Origin: Chlamydia trachomatis
GTDB lineage: Bacteria > Chlamydiota > Chlamydiia > Chlamydiales > JAAKFR01
NCBI GenBank assembly: GCA_945861315.1
Contig: CAMAUB010000030.1
Location: forward strand, 1 to 10,320
Length of the DNA stretch: 10,320 nucleotides
Reading direction: 5' to 3'
Part shown: piece by piece, positions 1 through 7,147 of the stretch
Layout of the letters: every line of letters starts with the position of its first letter
Position numbering within the stretch: position 1 is the stretch's first letter
Notes under the pieces: model-generated
The model's input: the letters and a program-made list of their open reading frames with translations, nothing else
The model's database searches: none
What the model was told of the DNA's origin: nothing
Made by a program: the position numbers and the translations under genes

Positions 1-30
1 TAGTCGATTAAATCCGTATTTAATCGACTA
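1..30. terminator. Perfect 12-bp palindrome at the end of the thioredoxin operon
   Basis: Positions 1-12 (TAGTCGATTAAA) and 19-30 (TTTAATCGACTA) are exact reverse complements around a 6-nt loop. The stem includes the stop codon (20-22, minus strand) and the last two codons of the degenerate thioredoxin gene. Its position at the 3' end of a minus-strand operon suggests a transcription terminator or an mRNA-end-stabilising hairpin. The stem is AT-rich. No U-tract is visible on the plus side, and on the minus side the sequence is cut off by the window edge, so intrinsic termination is inferred, not shown. Confidence 0.5.
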
Positions 31-1012
31 TAATACTTGCAGTTTGATTCGCTTGATCTTTGATGTATCTAAGAGAGTGTTCCATCTCGGATTGACGCTC
101 AATTGGTGCACTATTATAGGCTGTTTGTGCATGCTCAAGAGCTAAACGCCACTCATCTTGTTCTAAGAAGACTTGAGCTATCATCATTTCAATCTGCCAG
201 ATATTCTCTTTATCTTGGTCCCCAAAAGAGGCGAGGTACTCTTCAAGAGGCTTGATCACCTCTTCTGGTAGTAAACGTTTTTCTAAGCTAGAGCGTGCTT
301 GAAAATCAAGAAGCGCAATCGTAAACAGATGCCCAAGCTCGTTGTTAGGATCTGCCTTAAAAAGGCGATCGCGAATTGCTTCAGCTTCGGCTGTATTAGC
401 TTTATCCCCTTCAATCAGCATGCGATATTGCTCAACTAAGAAAAAAGCTGGCTCAATGCTGCGAGCACCTACTTCCAGAAAGTTTGCAATCTCCTTATTT
501 TGCTGCAATTCGACAGCAGTCTTATAACCACGTATTAACTCCTCACTTGTCAATGTTTCAATCTTATCTGCAAGGACATGTAGATCGCGATCCAGACTTA
601 AAAGATTGAGAAAGTCGTTCGCTAATTGCTTAGCACCCTCAGGCATGTAACCCATACGTGCAATCTCTCTTTTTGTCGGATCGATAAGGACAAGAGTTGG
701 AAATTGCGAAATGCCATATTCCTCAAGAAGGCGCTGATTTTGCATTGTTGCTTGATCTGAAAGCTTGTGATGCCGAGGAAAATCAACTTCAACACAGATG
801 AGTTGATCAGCTATCTCCTCTTCAAATTCAGAAGAACTGAAAATTTCATTTTTCATTTTCATGGCAAGTCCCGACCAATCTGATCCATTGAAAAACATCA
901 AAATTGGGAGCTCTTTCTCTTGACCCATCTCCAATGCCTTTAAATAATCTGTTTGAAAAGATCCTAAGCAAGGAAGTGTAAACAGAAGTAGAGTAAGAGT
1001 GAGTCGAGACAT
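20..1012 (-). CDS. Exported thioredoxin-fold protein lacking the CxxC cysteines, with helical C-terminal extension
   Basis: A 330-residue protein with an N-terminal hydrophobic segment (about 3-18) that looks like a Sec signal peptide, so a periplasmic location is likely. Residues about 20-140 match the thioredoxin_7/DUF255-like fold of the upstream gene: LMFFNGSDW aligns with LFFTGSDWCGWC, and the cis-proline motif FPT is at 104-106. The redox site is SGLA (47-50) instead of CGWC, and only C73 remains in the predicted mature part. It is therefore unlikely to be a thiol oxidoreductase and may act as a chaperone or binding protein. Residues about 140-330 are predicted helical and TPR-like, without a clear family match. 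The start is supported by AAGGA at 1019-1023, 6 nt from the ATG, in the 14-nt gap after the upstream gene, so the two are co-transcribed. By length and type it resembles chlamydial 'predicted disulfide bond isomerase' (CT783-like); that orthology is from memory. Confidence 0.85.
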   Translation of the reverse strand: MSRLTLTLLLFTLPCLGSFQTDYLKALEMGQEKELPILMFFNGSDWSGLAMKMKNEIFSSSEFEEEIADQLICVEVDFPRHHKLSDQATMQNQRLLEEYGISQFPTLVLIDPTKREIARMGYMPEGAKQLANDFLNLLSLDRDLHVLADKIETLTSEELIRGYKTAVELQQNKEIANFLEVGARSIEPAFFLVEQYRMLIEGDKANTAEAEAIRDRLFKADPNNELGHLFTIALLDFQARSSLEKRLLPEEVIKPLEEYLASFGDQDKENIWQIEMMIAQVFLEQDEWRLALEHAQTAYNSAPIERQSEMEHSLRYIKDQANQTASIIVD

Positions 1013-1026
1013 GCCATGTCCTTGAG

Positions 1027-1482
1027 TTAGCTATTGAAAAATTCACTAAGATATTTGGCGTAAGCTGCTCCACCACCTGAACGATAACCCGTTTCAGCTA
1101 GGAAACCTCCAGACTGATCTAAGATCACAACTGTTGGATAACCTGTTACACCATAGCGCTGCTTAAGTTGTGCGTTTTGTTGCTTGATATCTTCTGATTG
1201 TTGTTGATTCATCGGGAAATCAAGCATGACGTAAACAAATTTATTGCCAGCCATTTGTGCAAATTCTGGAGTGGCGAAAACCTCTTTATCCAGCTTTTTG
1301 CACCATCCACACCAGTCAGAGCCTGTGAAGAAAAGAATCATCGGCTTTCTATCTTTTTGAGCGACTTCAGCCGCTTGTTGATAATTTGTATACCACTTTA
1401 GTCCCTCGCCACTTCCCTGCTCGTCAGCAAGCAAAGTTCCTGTTATCATAAATACAGTAAATAAAGAAAGTAAAAGTTTCAT
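1027..1482 (-). CDS. Periplasmic thioredoxin-family thiol-disulfide protein (CGWC)
   Basis: A 151-residue protein with a clear signal peptide (K2, hydrophobic 3-18, probable cleavage after A19) and a single thioredoxin-like domain. The active site CGWC is at 58-61 in the context TGSDWCGWCKKL, and the cis-proline is P116 in GYPTVV. This is the pattern of DUF255/thioredoxin_7 proteins that reduce or isomerise disulfides outside the cytoplasm; in chlamydiae such proteins are thought to serve the cysteine-rich outer envelope. The start has GAGGAG at 1487-1492, 4 nt from the ATG, with a TATAAT-like -10 just upstream. It is the first gene of a two-gene operon with the cysteine-less paralogue. Oxidase, reductase or isomerase activity cannot be told from sequence alone. 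It resembles CT780 of C. trachomatis (from memory). Confidence 0.92.
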   Translation of the reverse strand: MKLLLSLFTVFMITGTLLADEQGSGEGLKWYTNYQQAAEVAQKDRKPMILFFTGSDWCGWCKKLDKEVFATPEFAQMAGNKFVYVMLDFPMNQQQSEDIKQQNAQLKQRYGVTGYPTVVILDQSGGFLAETGYRSGGGAAYAKYLSEFFNS

Positions 1483-1483
1483 T

Positions 1484-1515
1484 TTGCTCCTCGGTAGTGC
1501 TTTATATTATATAGT
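1484..1515. promoter_or_regulatory. Candidate divergent promoter between the thioredoxin operon and the priA-lysS operon
   Basis: The AT-rich core at 1501-1520 lies between two divergent operons. On the minus strand a perfect TATAAT is at 1511-1506, giving a short leader of about 15-20 nt before the GAGGAG ribosome site; its -35 is weak. On the plus strand TTGCTC (1484-1489) and TATATA (1508-1513) are 18 nt apart, which would start transcription about 30 nt before the ATG at 1553. The two -10 elements overlap, so the divergent units may compete for polymerase. This rests on consensus matching only. Confidence 0.35.
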
Positions 1516-1552
1516 TATATGGATTAGACTTTCTTTTTCCACAACACTTTTT

Positions 1553-2026
1553 ATGAAAACACTAATTATTCGCCACAAAAAGGAAAATCTTAAAAAGTGT
1601 AGTCTCCGTCACTTAGAAAGAGATTCAAGTCTCATTTTTAAGAGTTATCCAACTGATCAAATTTCTTTTGAAGGATATCTCCATTTAAAAGTTGATGCTC
1701 CAACGCTTTCATTTGCAGATTGCAACTATAGGCTCTTACTGATTGATGCTACATGGCGCCTAGCTGCTAAGATGGAACAAGTCTTATCTCTACCTACACA
1801 TGGCCGTAGCCTCCCTCGCTCGCTACAAACTGCTTATCCAAGACGACAAGATCAAGAAAATGGGCTGGCAAGTGTCGAGGCGCTTTATGTTGCTCACTTA
1901 ATTTTAGGAAGACCTTATGAACACTTGCTCAATTATTATTACTGGAAGGAGCCTTTTTTGGCAAAAAATCATGCAGTTTTGGTAGACTTGATCCATGCAA
2001 AAACAACATGTAAATTTTCTGAATAG
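1553..2026 (+). CDS. Tsr3/DTW-superfamily RNA aminocarboxypropyltransferase-like protein
   Basis: A 157-residue protein that reads like Tsr3 (DUF367) and the related DTW enzymes, which transfer the aminocarboxypropyl (acp) group from S-adenosylmethionine to a uridine or pseudouridine in rRNA or tRNA. Visible signatures are an N-terminal LKKCSLRHL (13-21, compare the Tsr3 PKKCT/S-x-x-L segment), LLIDATW (62-68, the 'DTW/DCSW' position), RSLPRSLQTAYP (85-96, compare RxLPxLxAANP) and LASVEALYVAHLILG (105-119, the S-x-x-EA motif). It is cytoplasmic, with no signal peptide or membrane span. I chose the ATG at 1553: the in-frame ATG at 1484 would add 23 residues unlike the family and would run through the divergent promoter. 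No good Shine-Dalgarno is visible at 1553. The 3' end overlaps the next gene by 32 nt. The family assignment is good, but the target nucleotide is unknown and the symbol tsr3 is not certain. Confidence 0.75.
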   Translation: MKTLIIRHKKENLKKCSLRHLERDSSLIFKSYPTDQISFEGYLHLKVDAPTLSFADCNYRLLLIDATWRLAAKMEQVLSLPTHGRSLPRSLQTAYPRRQDQENGLASVEALYVAHLILGRPYEHLLNYYYWKEPFLAKNHAVLVDLIHAKTTCKFSE

Positions 2027-2639
2027 AGCTAGCGAAGCAATCCTCTTTCAACATATTCTAAATAAGTGCCTTATAATCGCAACTCTTCTACAAGAAGCTC
2101 CAACACACCATTTATTTGCAAATTTAGTTGGAGATACAAATGATCAACAACTTGATTGGCGAGCAACATGTGCGTGGGGTACATCGATTGGACATTTGAG
2201 AAAATTAAACTATTACTACTCATTGATTATCGGTGATCAAAGACACCCTCCTCCTCTTTTGAAAGTTGCTCAAGTTCTCAATGATGCACTGTTAGCCACT
2301 AAAGAGTGTGAGTTTGCTTTGACTCTTAAAGAAAATTCGCTCCAAGACTCTTTTGTTAAATTAAAAGCTCACATTTTAGCAGCCACAGCTCTTTTTCTTG
2401 AACATGTCGATACATATGGAAAAAATGTTCATATACTTCTCTTCCTTCTTCGCAAACAAGAAGCATTTGATGCTCTGCTTGGAAAAGGGACGATTGCTAA
2501 AATTTATCTCTCTCTTTTCTCCAATGGACTTGTGGAAGCTTCCCAATTTCTAACGAAGAGCTACTCTGAAAAGGGATATAGCCACCTTCTCCCTTTCATC
2601 CAAAAAAACTTCAACCGTATTCAGCGCAATGAGTTGTGA
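1995..2639 (+). CDS. Unrecognised predicted all-helical protein
   Basis: A 214-residue protein that I do not recognise. It has no signal peptide or transmembrane segment and reads as mostly amphipathic helices: leucine- and alanine-rich stretches at about 11-35, 88-125 and 133-195, with an aromatic run NYYYSLIIG at about 72-80. No catalytic motif is evident. It starts inside the 3' end of the aminocarboxypropyltransferase gene (32-nt overlap) and its stop overlaps the next gene by 11 nt, so it is very probably expressed by translational coupling in the operon. There is no alternative ATG nearby and no clear Shine-Dalgarno, so the start rests on the overlap. The long open frame between recognised genes, with no large competing frame, supports a real gene. 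Function unknown. Confidence 0.7.
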   Translation: MQKQHVNFLNRASEAILFQHILNKCLIIATLLQEAPTHHLFANLVGDTNDQQLDWRATCAWGTSIGHLRKLNYYYSLIIGDQRHPPPLLKVAQVLNDALLATKECEFALTLKENSLQDSFVKLKAHILAATALFLEHVDTYGKNVHILLFLLRKQEAFDALLGKGTIAKIYLSLFSNGLVEASQFLTKSYSEKGYSHLLPFIQKNFNRIQRNEL

Positions 2640-3171
2640 ATTAGCCAAAGAGATTCGTCATTGGATTGAAGATGCTATGCACCCGTTTGCCATAGCCCCC
2701 ATTCTTGTTAAAACGCAGGAGTATGAGCCACCACAACCAAAACCCGAAATACGATCCCTACCGGAAGAGAAAGCTCCTAATGTGACCGATCCAATGTACG
2801 CTTGGGCGCAATCACAGTTTAAAATGGCCAAACCTCTCACACCTCTTCTTTGTCTTGATGTCCACCCCTTTCTTAAAAAAGTGTGTGAGGCTCTAACTAA
2901 ATCTGTTGCAACGACATCGCTTATCTCCCTTGCAGAGATTGAGCAGATAGGATGGAAAGAGCTGTTTGCAAATCCTTTCTTTCAATTTTTGTTGCTCCCA
3001 ATCGACCAGATTATTTCTACCCCTTTTTTGCACAACCTACTTCCAAACCCCTTGCCGCATACACCTTCAGCTTTCCTCTTTCCACTTGAGAAGATTGAAG
3101 TTTACCTCAATGATGAAAAGAAAAAACGGGAGCTATGGGAAAGTTTAAAGCGTATGCCTCTGTCCTCTTAG
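2629..3171 (+). CDS. Conserved-position hypothetical protein upstream of priA
   Basis: A 180-residue protein without a recognisable domain. It has a proline- and charge-rich linker at about 30-52 (EPPQPKPEIRSLPEEKAP) between two predicted folded parts, and a hydrophobic, phenylalanine-rich stretch (about 113-130) that is probably buried core, not a membrane span. The C-terminus is basic (KKKREL) and overlaps the priA start by 37 nt; its own start lies 11 nt inside the preceding gene. The position directly beside priA matches a short hypothetical in C. trachomatis (CT779, from memory), so it may be a chlamydia-specific partner in the operon. Direct homology was not tested. The function is unknown. 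Confidence 0.7.
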   Translation: MSCELAKEIRHWIEDAMHPFAIAPILVKTQEYEPPQPKPEIRSLPEEKAPNVTDPMYAWAQSQFKMAKPLTPLLCLDVHPFLKKVCEALTKSVATTSLISLAEIEQIGWKELFANPFFQFLLLPIDQIISTPFLHNLLPNPLPHTPSAFLFPLEKIEVYLNDEKKKRELWESLKRMPLSS

Positions 3172-5348
3172 ATGTTGGCATTGACAAGCCACTTGACTAT
3201 GGCATTCCAGATGCCTATGTCGAAAAGGCAAGTGTTGGCATGCGTGTCAATGTTCCTCTTAAAGGACATGAGCGCGGAGGGATGATTCTTGAAATTCGTG
3301 ACAAACCAAACTATAAATCCACTCTTCCAATTAACAAATTGATTGACGATGCTTTTCTTTCCGCAGATCTTTTAGAACTTGCTCATTGGATGCAAAGCTA
3401 CTACTTAACACCCTTGCGTCACATTCTCAAGCTCATGTTTCCCCCATCGATTCGCAATGAATTGGCACATAAAGAGCAATATGTTGTTTCCCGCACACTT
3501 TCACATGAAAAGTTGCGTTCCATCTGCATGCAGCTGCGTGCCCCCCACCCTGCACAAGCCCAAGTTCTAGATATCATGCTCGAGCAAAAATCTACTCTCC
3601 TTTTGACTGAACTGATTGAAAAAAGTGGAGTCTCTAAAAGTCCTATCGACTCACTTGTTAAGCAAGGGTTTTTGAAACTAGAAAAAGTGGTGATTGACCG
3701 CTCCCCTTTAGTTGGCGCCAACTATTTTAGAACGGATGCCAAAAAACTCAATAAAGAGCAACAAGCAACGCTTGATAAAATCAAAGAGGCAGTAGAGGCA
3801 AAGCGCTTTGAAACACATTTGATCCATGGAGTGACAGGAAGTGGAAAAACTGAGGTCTACCTCCAATCCATCGAACTTGCTCTTAAAGATCAGATGGGAG
3901 TGATCATGCTTGTGCCTGAAATTTCCCTCACTGCTCAAACCATTGAACACTTTCGCTCCCGATTTGAGACAAAGATTGCTATTTTACACCACCGCCTATC
4001 AGCTGGTCAAAAACGAGATGAGTGGTACCGCATTTGTAGGGGAGAGGCAAAAATTGTCATTGGAGCACGCTCTGCTCTTTTCTCTCCGGTACCAAACCTT
4101 GGCCTTATCATTGTAGATGAAGAACATGATGCTGCCTATAAACAACAAGATGAGCGTCCCACCTACCATGCACGCGATATGGCCGTCTTGCGAGGCAAGC
4201 TTGTCAATGGTGTAGTCATTTTAGGGAGCGCCACCCCAAGCCTTGAAAGCTACTACAATGCACAAATTGGAAAATATCATCTTTCAACACTTCAATCGCG
4301 TGCAACAAAAGCAAAAATGCCCTCTGTGACAATTGTTGATATGAAACAAGAGTTTGAACGTGCGAAAGGATATGTCTCCTTTTCTGACCTCCTTATTGGA
4401 AAAATAAAAAAACGCATTGAGCTTGGTGAACAAACCATTCTTTTTCTTAATAGACGAGGCTACCACAGTAGCATGCGCTGCCTTTGCGGACACATCTTTA
4501 AATGTCCCCACTGCGATCTTGCCCTCACCTTTCATCTTGGAAATAAAACGCTAGCTTGCCACCTTTGCGACTATCGCCTCTGCCCACCCCCAAGAGAGTG
4601 CCCATCTTGCCATAGTCATGAAGACTTCAACTATAAAGGGGTTGGAACAGAACAAGTTGAGCGTGCTTTGCATGCGGTGCTTCCAGATGTACGCACTTTG
4701 CGCGTGGATGGAGATACAACGCGGCATAAAGGAAGCCATGATCGTTTTTTCCGTCAATTTCGCACTGGTAAAGCAGATGTGATGATTGGGACGCAGATGA
4801 TTGCCAAAGGGCTCCACTTTCCCTCTGTTACTCTCGTTGCTGTTCTCAATAGTGATAGCGCTTTGAACATTCCAGATTTTCGTGCTTCAGAACAAACCTT
4901 CCAACTCATCACCCAAGTAGCAGGAAGAGCAGGACGAGGTGAACTAGCTGGAGAAGTTGTGATCCAATCGCAAATGCCAGAAAATAGCACCATCAAACTT
5001 GCTGCAAAACAAAACTACATCGAATTCTACAATCAAGAGATGCCTGTGCGTGAAGCATTTGGATTCCCACCCTATACCCACATGGTCAAACTCACCTTCT
5101 CAAGTCCTGATGCACCCTTAACCGAACAGATTGGAACACAATTTCGCACTCACTTAACGTCCATCCTGCAGGGATGTACAGTCCACCCCCTAGTTCCTTC
5201 TGGCCATGCAAAAATTCGAGATAATTACCGCTACCAATTCCTCATCCGCGGATCAATTCAAAAAATACTTACTGCAATTCGCAAAGTCCCCCCTCCAACG
5301 CAAGTAAAGATCCATGTCGATATTGATTCTATTTCCACTTTCTTCTAA
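3135..5348 (+). CDS. priA: Primosomal protein N' (replication restart helicase PriA)
   Basis: A 737-residue protein of normal PriA length. PriA is a 3'-to-5' DNA helicase that recognises stalled forks and D-loops and loads the replicative helicase. Visible parts: the N-terminal 3'-DNA-binding domain (about 5-105, YASVLLDVGIDKPLDYGIP), Walker A GVTGSGKT (232-239), Walker B DEEH (328-331), motif III GSATPS (364-369), a cysteine-rich zinc insertion (C449, C451, C457, C460, C475, C478, C483, C489, C492), then GVGTEQVE (502-509), IGTQMIAKG (551-559) and QVAGRAGRG (594-602) of the second helicase lobe, and a C-terminal domain to 737. The first zinc pair is C-x-C instead of the usual C-x-x-C. The start at 3135 overlaps the previous gene by 37 nt; GGGAG lies only 2 nt upstream, so coupling probably helps initiation. 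Confidence 0.98.
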   Translation: MGKFKAYASVLLDVGIDKPLDYGIPDAYVEKASVGMRVNVPLKGHERGGMILEIRDKPNYKSTLPINKLIDDAFLSADLLELAHWMQSYYLTPLRHILKLMFPPSIRNELAHKEQYVVSRTLSHEKLRSICMQLRAPHPAQAQVLDIMLEQKSTLLLTELIEKSGVSKSPIDSLVKQGFLKLEKVVIDRSPLVGANYFRTDAKKLNKEQQATLDKIKEAVEAKRFETHLIHGVTGSGKTEVYLQSIELALKDQMGVIMLVPEISLTAQTIEHFRSRFETKIAILHHRLSAGQKRDEWYRICRGEAKIVIGARSALFSPVPNLGLIIVDEEHDAAYKQQDERPTYHARDMAVLRGKLVNGVVILGSATPSLESYYNAQIGKYHLSTLQSRATKAKMPSVTIVDMKQEFERAKGYVSFSDLLIGKIKKRIELGEQTILFLNRRGYHSSMRCLCGHIFKCPHCDLALTFHLGNKTLACHLCDYRLCPPPRECPSCHSHEDFNYKGVGTEQVERALHAVLPDVRTLRVDGDTTRHKGSHDRFFRQFRTGKADVMIGTQMIAKGLHFPSVTLVAVLNSDSALNIPDFRASEQTFQLITQVAGRAGRGELAGEVVIQSQMPENSTIKLAAKQNYIEFYNQEMPVREAFGFPPYTHMVKLTFSSPDAPLTEQIGTQFRTHLTSILQGCTVHPLVPSGHAKIRDNYRYQFLIRGSIQKILTAIRKVPPPTQVKIHVDIDSISTFF

Positions 5349-5358
5349 GATCTCACCG

Positions 5359-5508
5359 ATGAGTTCGACATCTCATACAAAAATTTTTTTTATCGTCGCC
5401 ATTGCTATAGGCTTGATCACAACACTTCTGTGCCTCTACCCCTATCTTTGGATCGACCAACACCGCAGTGGACCACCACTTAAGGGCACAAAGGAGAACC
5501 CTCAATGA
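5359..5508 (+). CDS. Small single-pass membrane protein
   Basis: A 49-residue protein from the ATG at 5359. It has a short polar N-terminus (MSSTSHTK), one strong hydrophobic helix (about 9-30, IFFIVAIAIGLITTLLC) and a polar C-terminal tail ending KGTKENPQ, as expected for a small inner-membrane protein or an uncleaved signal anchor. An in-frame ATG at 5314 lies inside priA and would add 15 residues; I prefer 5359, 10 nt after the priA stop, although its Shine-Dalgarno is weak. The stop overlaps the lysS start as ATGA. The compact fit between priA and lysS and the clean membrane profile support a real gene, but no family is recognised. It could also be a translated leader that mainly serves coupling to lysS. 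Confidence 0.6.
   Translation: MSSTSHTKIFFIVAIAIGLITTLLCLYPYLWIDQHRSGPPLKGTKENPQ
5491..5496 (+). promoter_or_regulatory. Strong Shine-Dalgarno for lysS
   Basis: AAGGAG lies 8 nt before the lysS ATG at 5505, inside the end of the small membrane protein gene. It is the only near-consensus ribosome site in the plus-strand operon, so lysS can be translated independently at a high level while the upstream genes rely on overlap. Confidence 0.8.
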
Positions 5509-7061
5509 AGCCAGCTTACCATGAGAGTGAGGAATATAAAAACAGGTTGCAAAAATTAACTGAGATTACCGATCTTGGGATAAATGCCTACCCTCACAAA
5601 TTCTCTCCCACCCACTCTGCAAGTGAAATCCAAAAAACATATGAAAAAAAAGATCTTGGGGATAGTGAAGCAGCACAGATTGCAGAGACACAAGAGGTTA
5701 CATTAGCTGGCCGCCTTATTCTCTTCCGTGCCATGGGAAAAAATGCTTTTGCTCATGTTCGCGAGGGGAATGAAAAGATCCAGCTCATGTTCAACCGTGA
5801 CCTTACAAAAGTAGAAGGGCTTGCTGAAGATGCAGAGATCACTCCTATTAAATTCATCGAAAAAAAACTCGACCTTGGCGACCTCATTGGAGTAACCGGT
5901 CACCTCTTCCGCACACAAAAAGGAGAGATCACTATCTATGTTAAGAAACTCACCCTTCTGTGCAAAACACTTCTCCCTCTACCGGAAAAACATAGTGGTT
6001 TGACAGACAAAGAAGTGCGCTATAGAAAGCGGTGGCTCGACCTTATCTCCCATGATGATGTCTATAAAACTTTCCTCACCCGCAGCCATATGATGCAAGT
6101 GATGCGCTGCTTCCTTGCCGAACACAAATTTTTGGAAGTTGAAACACCTACCCTTCAACATATCTATGGCGGAGCGGAAGCTAGACCCTTTCACACCCAT
6201 ATCAATGCGATCGACCAAGATGTCTTTCTGCGTATCTCTTTAGAAATTCCTCTCAAAAAAATCCTCATCGGTGGAGTTGAGCGCATCTATGAAATTGGGA
6301 AAGTCTTCCGCAACGAAGGAATCGATCGAACACACAATCCAGAATTCACCATGCTCGAAGCGTATGCCGCTTACTGGGACTATAACGACATGATGAAGTT
6401 TGTTGAAAAACTGATTGAACGTATCTCCATCGAACTACTTGGCTCCACAAAAATTCCCTATGAGGATATTGTGGTCGACCTCTCCTCTCCTTGGAAACGA
6501 CTCACCATGGTCGAAAGTATCCAGCAATTTGCTGGCTATGATGTGAATAACCTAACTGATGTTGATATGCATCGCATCCTCATGGAGAGGACGGGAGTTG
6601 ATCACACCTTTATTGCCAATAGTAGCCGTGGAGGATTGATCGCCCTTCTTTTTGATGAATTTGTCTCAAATAAATTGATCCAACCTCATCACATTACAGA
6701 CCACCCTATTGAAACAACGCCTCTTTGTAAACCACACCGCGACCCAAAACAACGGGAAGATGGCTTTGTAGAACGCTTTGAAAGCTACTTTCTTGGACGA
6801 GAACTTTGTAATGCTTATACAGAGCTCAATGATCCTATCATCCAAAGAGCCCTTCTTGAAGAACAGGGCGCCAAACGAGATGCTGGTGATGAAGAAGCTC
6901 ACCCGCTTGATGAAGAATTTATCGAAGCAATTTGTCAAGGAATGCCACCAGCAGCTGGCATTGGCATTGGACTAGATCGCCTAGCCATGCTTTTTACCAA
7001 TGCCGCATCCATCCGCGATGTAATCTACTTCCCCATCATGCGACATACACCTCTTGCGTAA
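5505..7061 (+). CDS. lysS: Lysyl-tRNA synthetase, class II
   Basis: A 518-residue class II lysyl-tRNA synthetase that charges tRNA-Lys in the cytoplasm; the length is typical of bacterial LysS. An N-terminal OB-fold anticodon-binding domain (about 65-150, VTLAGRLILFRAMGKNAFAH) is followed by the catalytic core. Motif 1 is near FLEVETP (209-215), motif 2 includes FRNEGIDRTHNPEF (268-281), and motif 3 is GIGIGLDRLAML (485-496), with RDVIYFPIMR shortly before the C-terminus. The segment GRELCNAYTELNDP (431-444) is typical of LysS. The ATG overlaps the previous stop (ATGA) and has AAGGAG 8 nt upstream. It is the last gene of the plus-strand operon. The last codons and the stop lie in the left arm of a long inverted repeat, so that element sets the mRNA 3' end. 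Confidence 0.98.
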   Translation: MKPAYHESEEYKNRLQKLTEITDLGINAYPHKFSPTHSASEIQKTYEKKDLGDSEAAQIAETQEVTLAGRLILFRAMGKNAFAHVREGNEKIQLMFNRDLTKVEGLAEDAEITPIKFIEKKLDLGDLIGVTGHLFRTQKGEITIYVKKLTLLCKTLLPLPEKHSGLTDKEVRYRKRWLDLISHDDVYKTFLTRSHMMQVMRCFLAEHKFLEVETPTLQHIYGGAEARPFHTHINAIDQDVFLRISLEIPLKKILIGGVERIYEIGKVFRNEGIDRTHNPEFTMLEAYAAYWDYNDMMKFVEKLIERISIELLGSTKIPYEDIVVDLSSPWKRLTMVESIQQFAGYDVNNLTDVDMHRILMERTGVDHTFIANSSRGGLIALLFDEFVSNKLIQPHHITDHPIETTPLCKPHRDPKQREDGFVERFESYFLGRELCNAYTELNDPIIQRALLEEQGAKRDAGDEEAHPLDEEFIEAICQGMPPAAGIGIGLDRLAMLFTNAASIRDVIYFPIMRHTPLA

Positions 7062-7144
7062 AGTCTCAACTTGCCCTTACCCATATTATAAAAGCCTCAA
7101 TCAGAAGATTTTCTGGCAAAGGCAAGTTGGGACTTTACGCAAGA
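7052..7144. repeat. 93-bp element with 24-bp inverted arms between lysS and the receiver gene
   Basis: Positions 7052-7075 and 7121-7144 are reverse complements over 24 bp with one non-match (T7066 against G7130, a G-U pair in plus-strand RNA). The 45-nt centre contains a small hairpin, CAGAA (7102-7106) with TTCTG (7111-7115). The left arm contains the last two lysS codons and stop; the right arm ends 3 nt before the stop codon of the convergent receiver gene. The element probably forms the 3' end of both operons, but there is no U-tract after either arm and the loop is long, so it is not a standard intrinsic terminator. A miniature inverted-repeat element or a regulatory RNA fold is also possible. 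Confidence 0.75.
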
Positions 7145-7147
7145 TGT

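Noticed and set aside
846..1076. 76-codon minus-strand frame overlapping both thioredoxin-fold genes
   Set aside because: It is a frame shadow across the junction of two well-supported genes that have proper ribosome sites.
1484..1552. Upstream ATG that would extend the aminocarboxypropyltransferase by 23 residues
   Set aside because: The extension is unlike the family, and family similarity begins at the ATG at 1553. It would also run through the divergent promoter region.
7052..7144. Reading the lysS-receiver inverted repeat as an ordinary rho-independent terminator
   Set aside because: The 45-nt loop and the lack of a U-tract on both sides do not fit, although a terminating role by another route remains possible.
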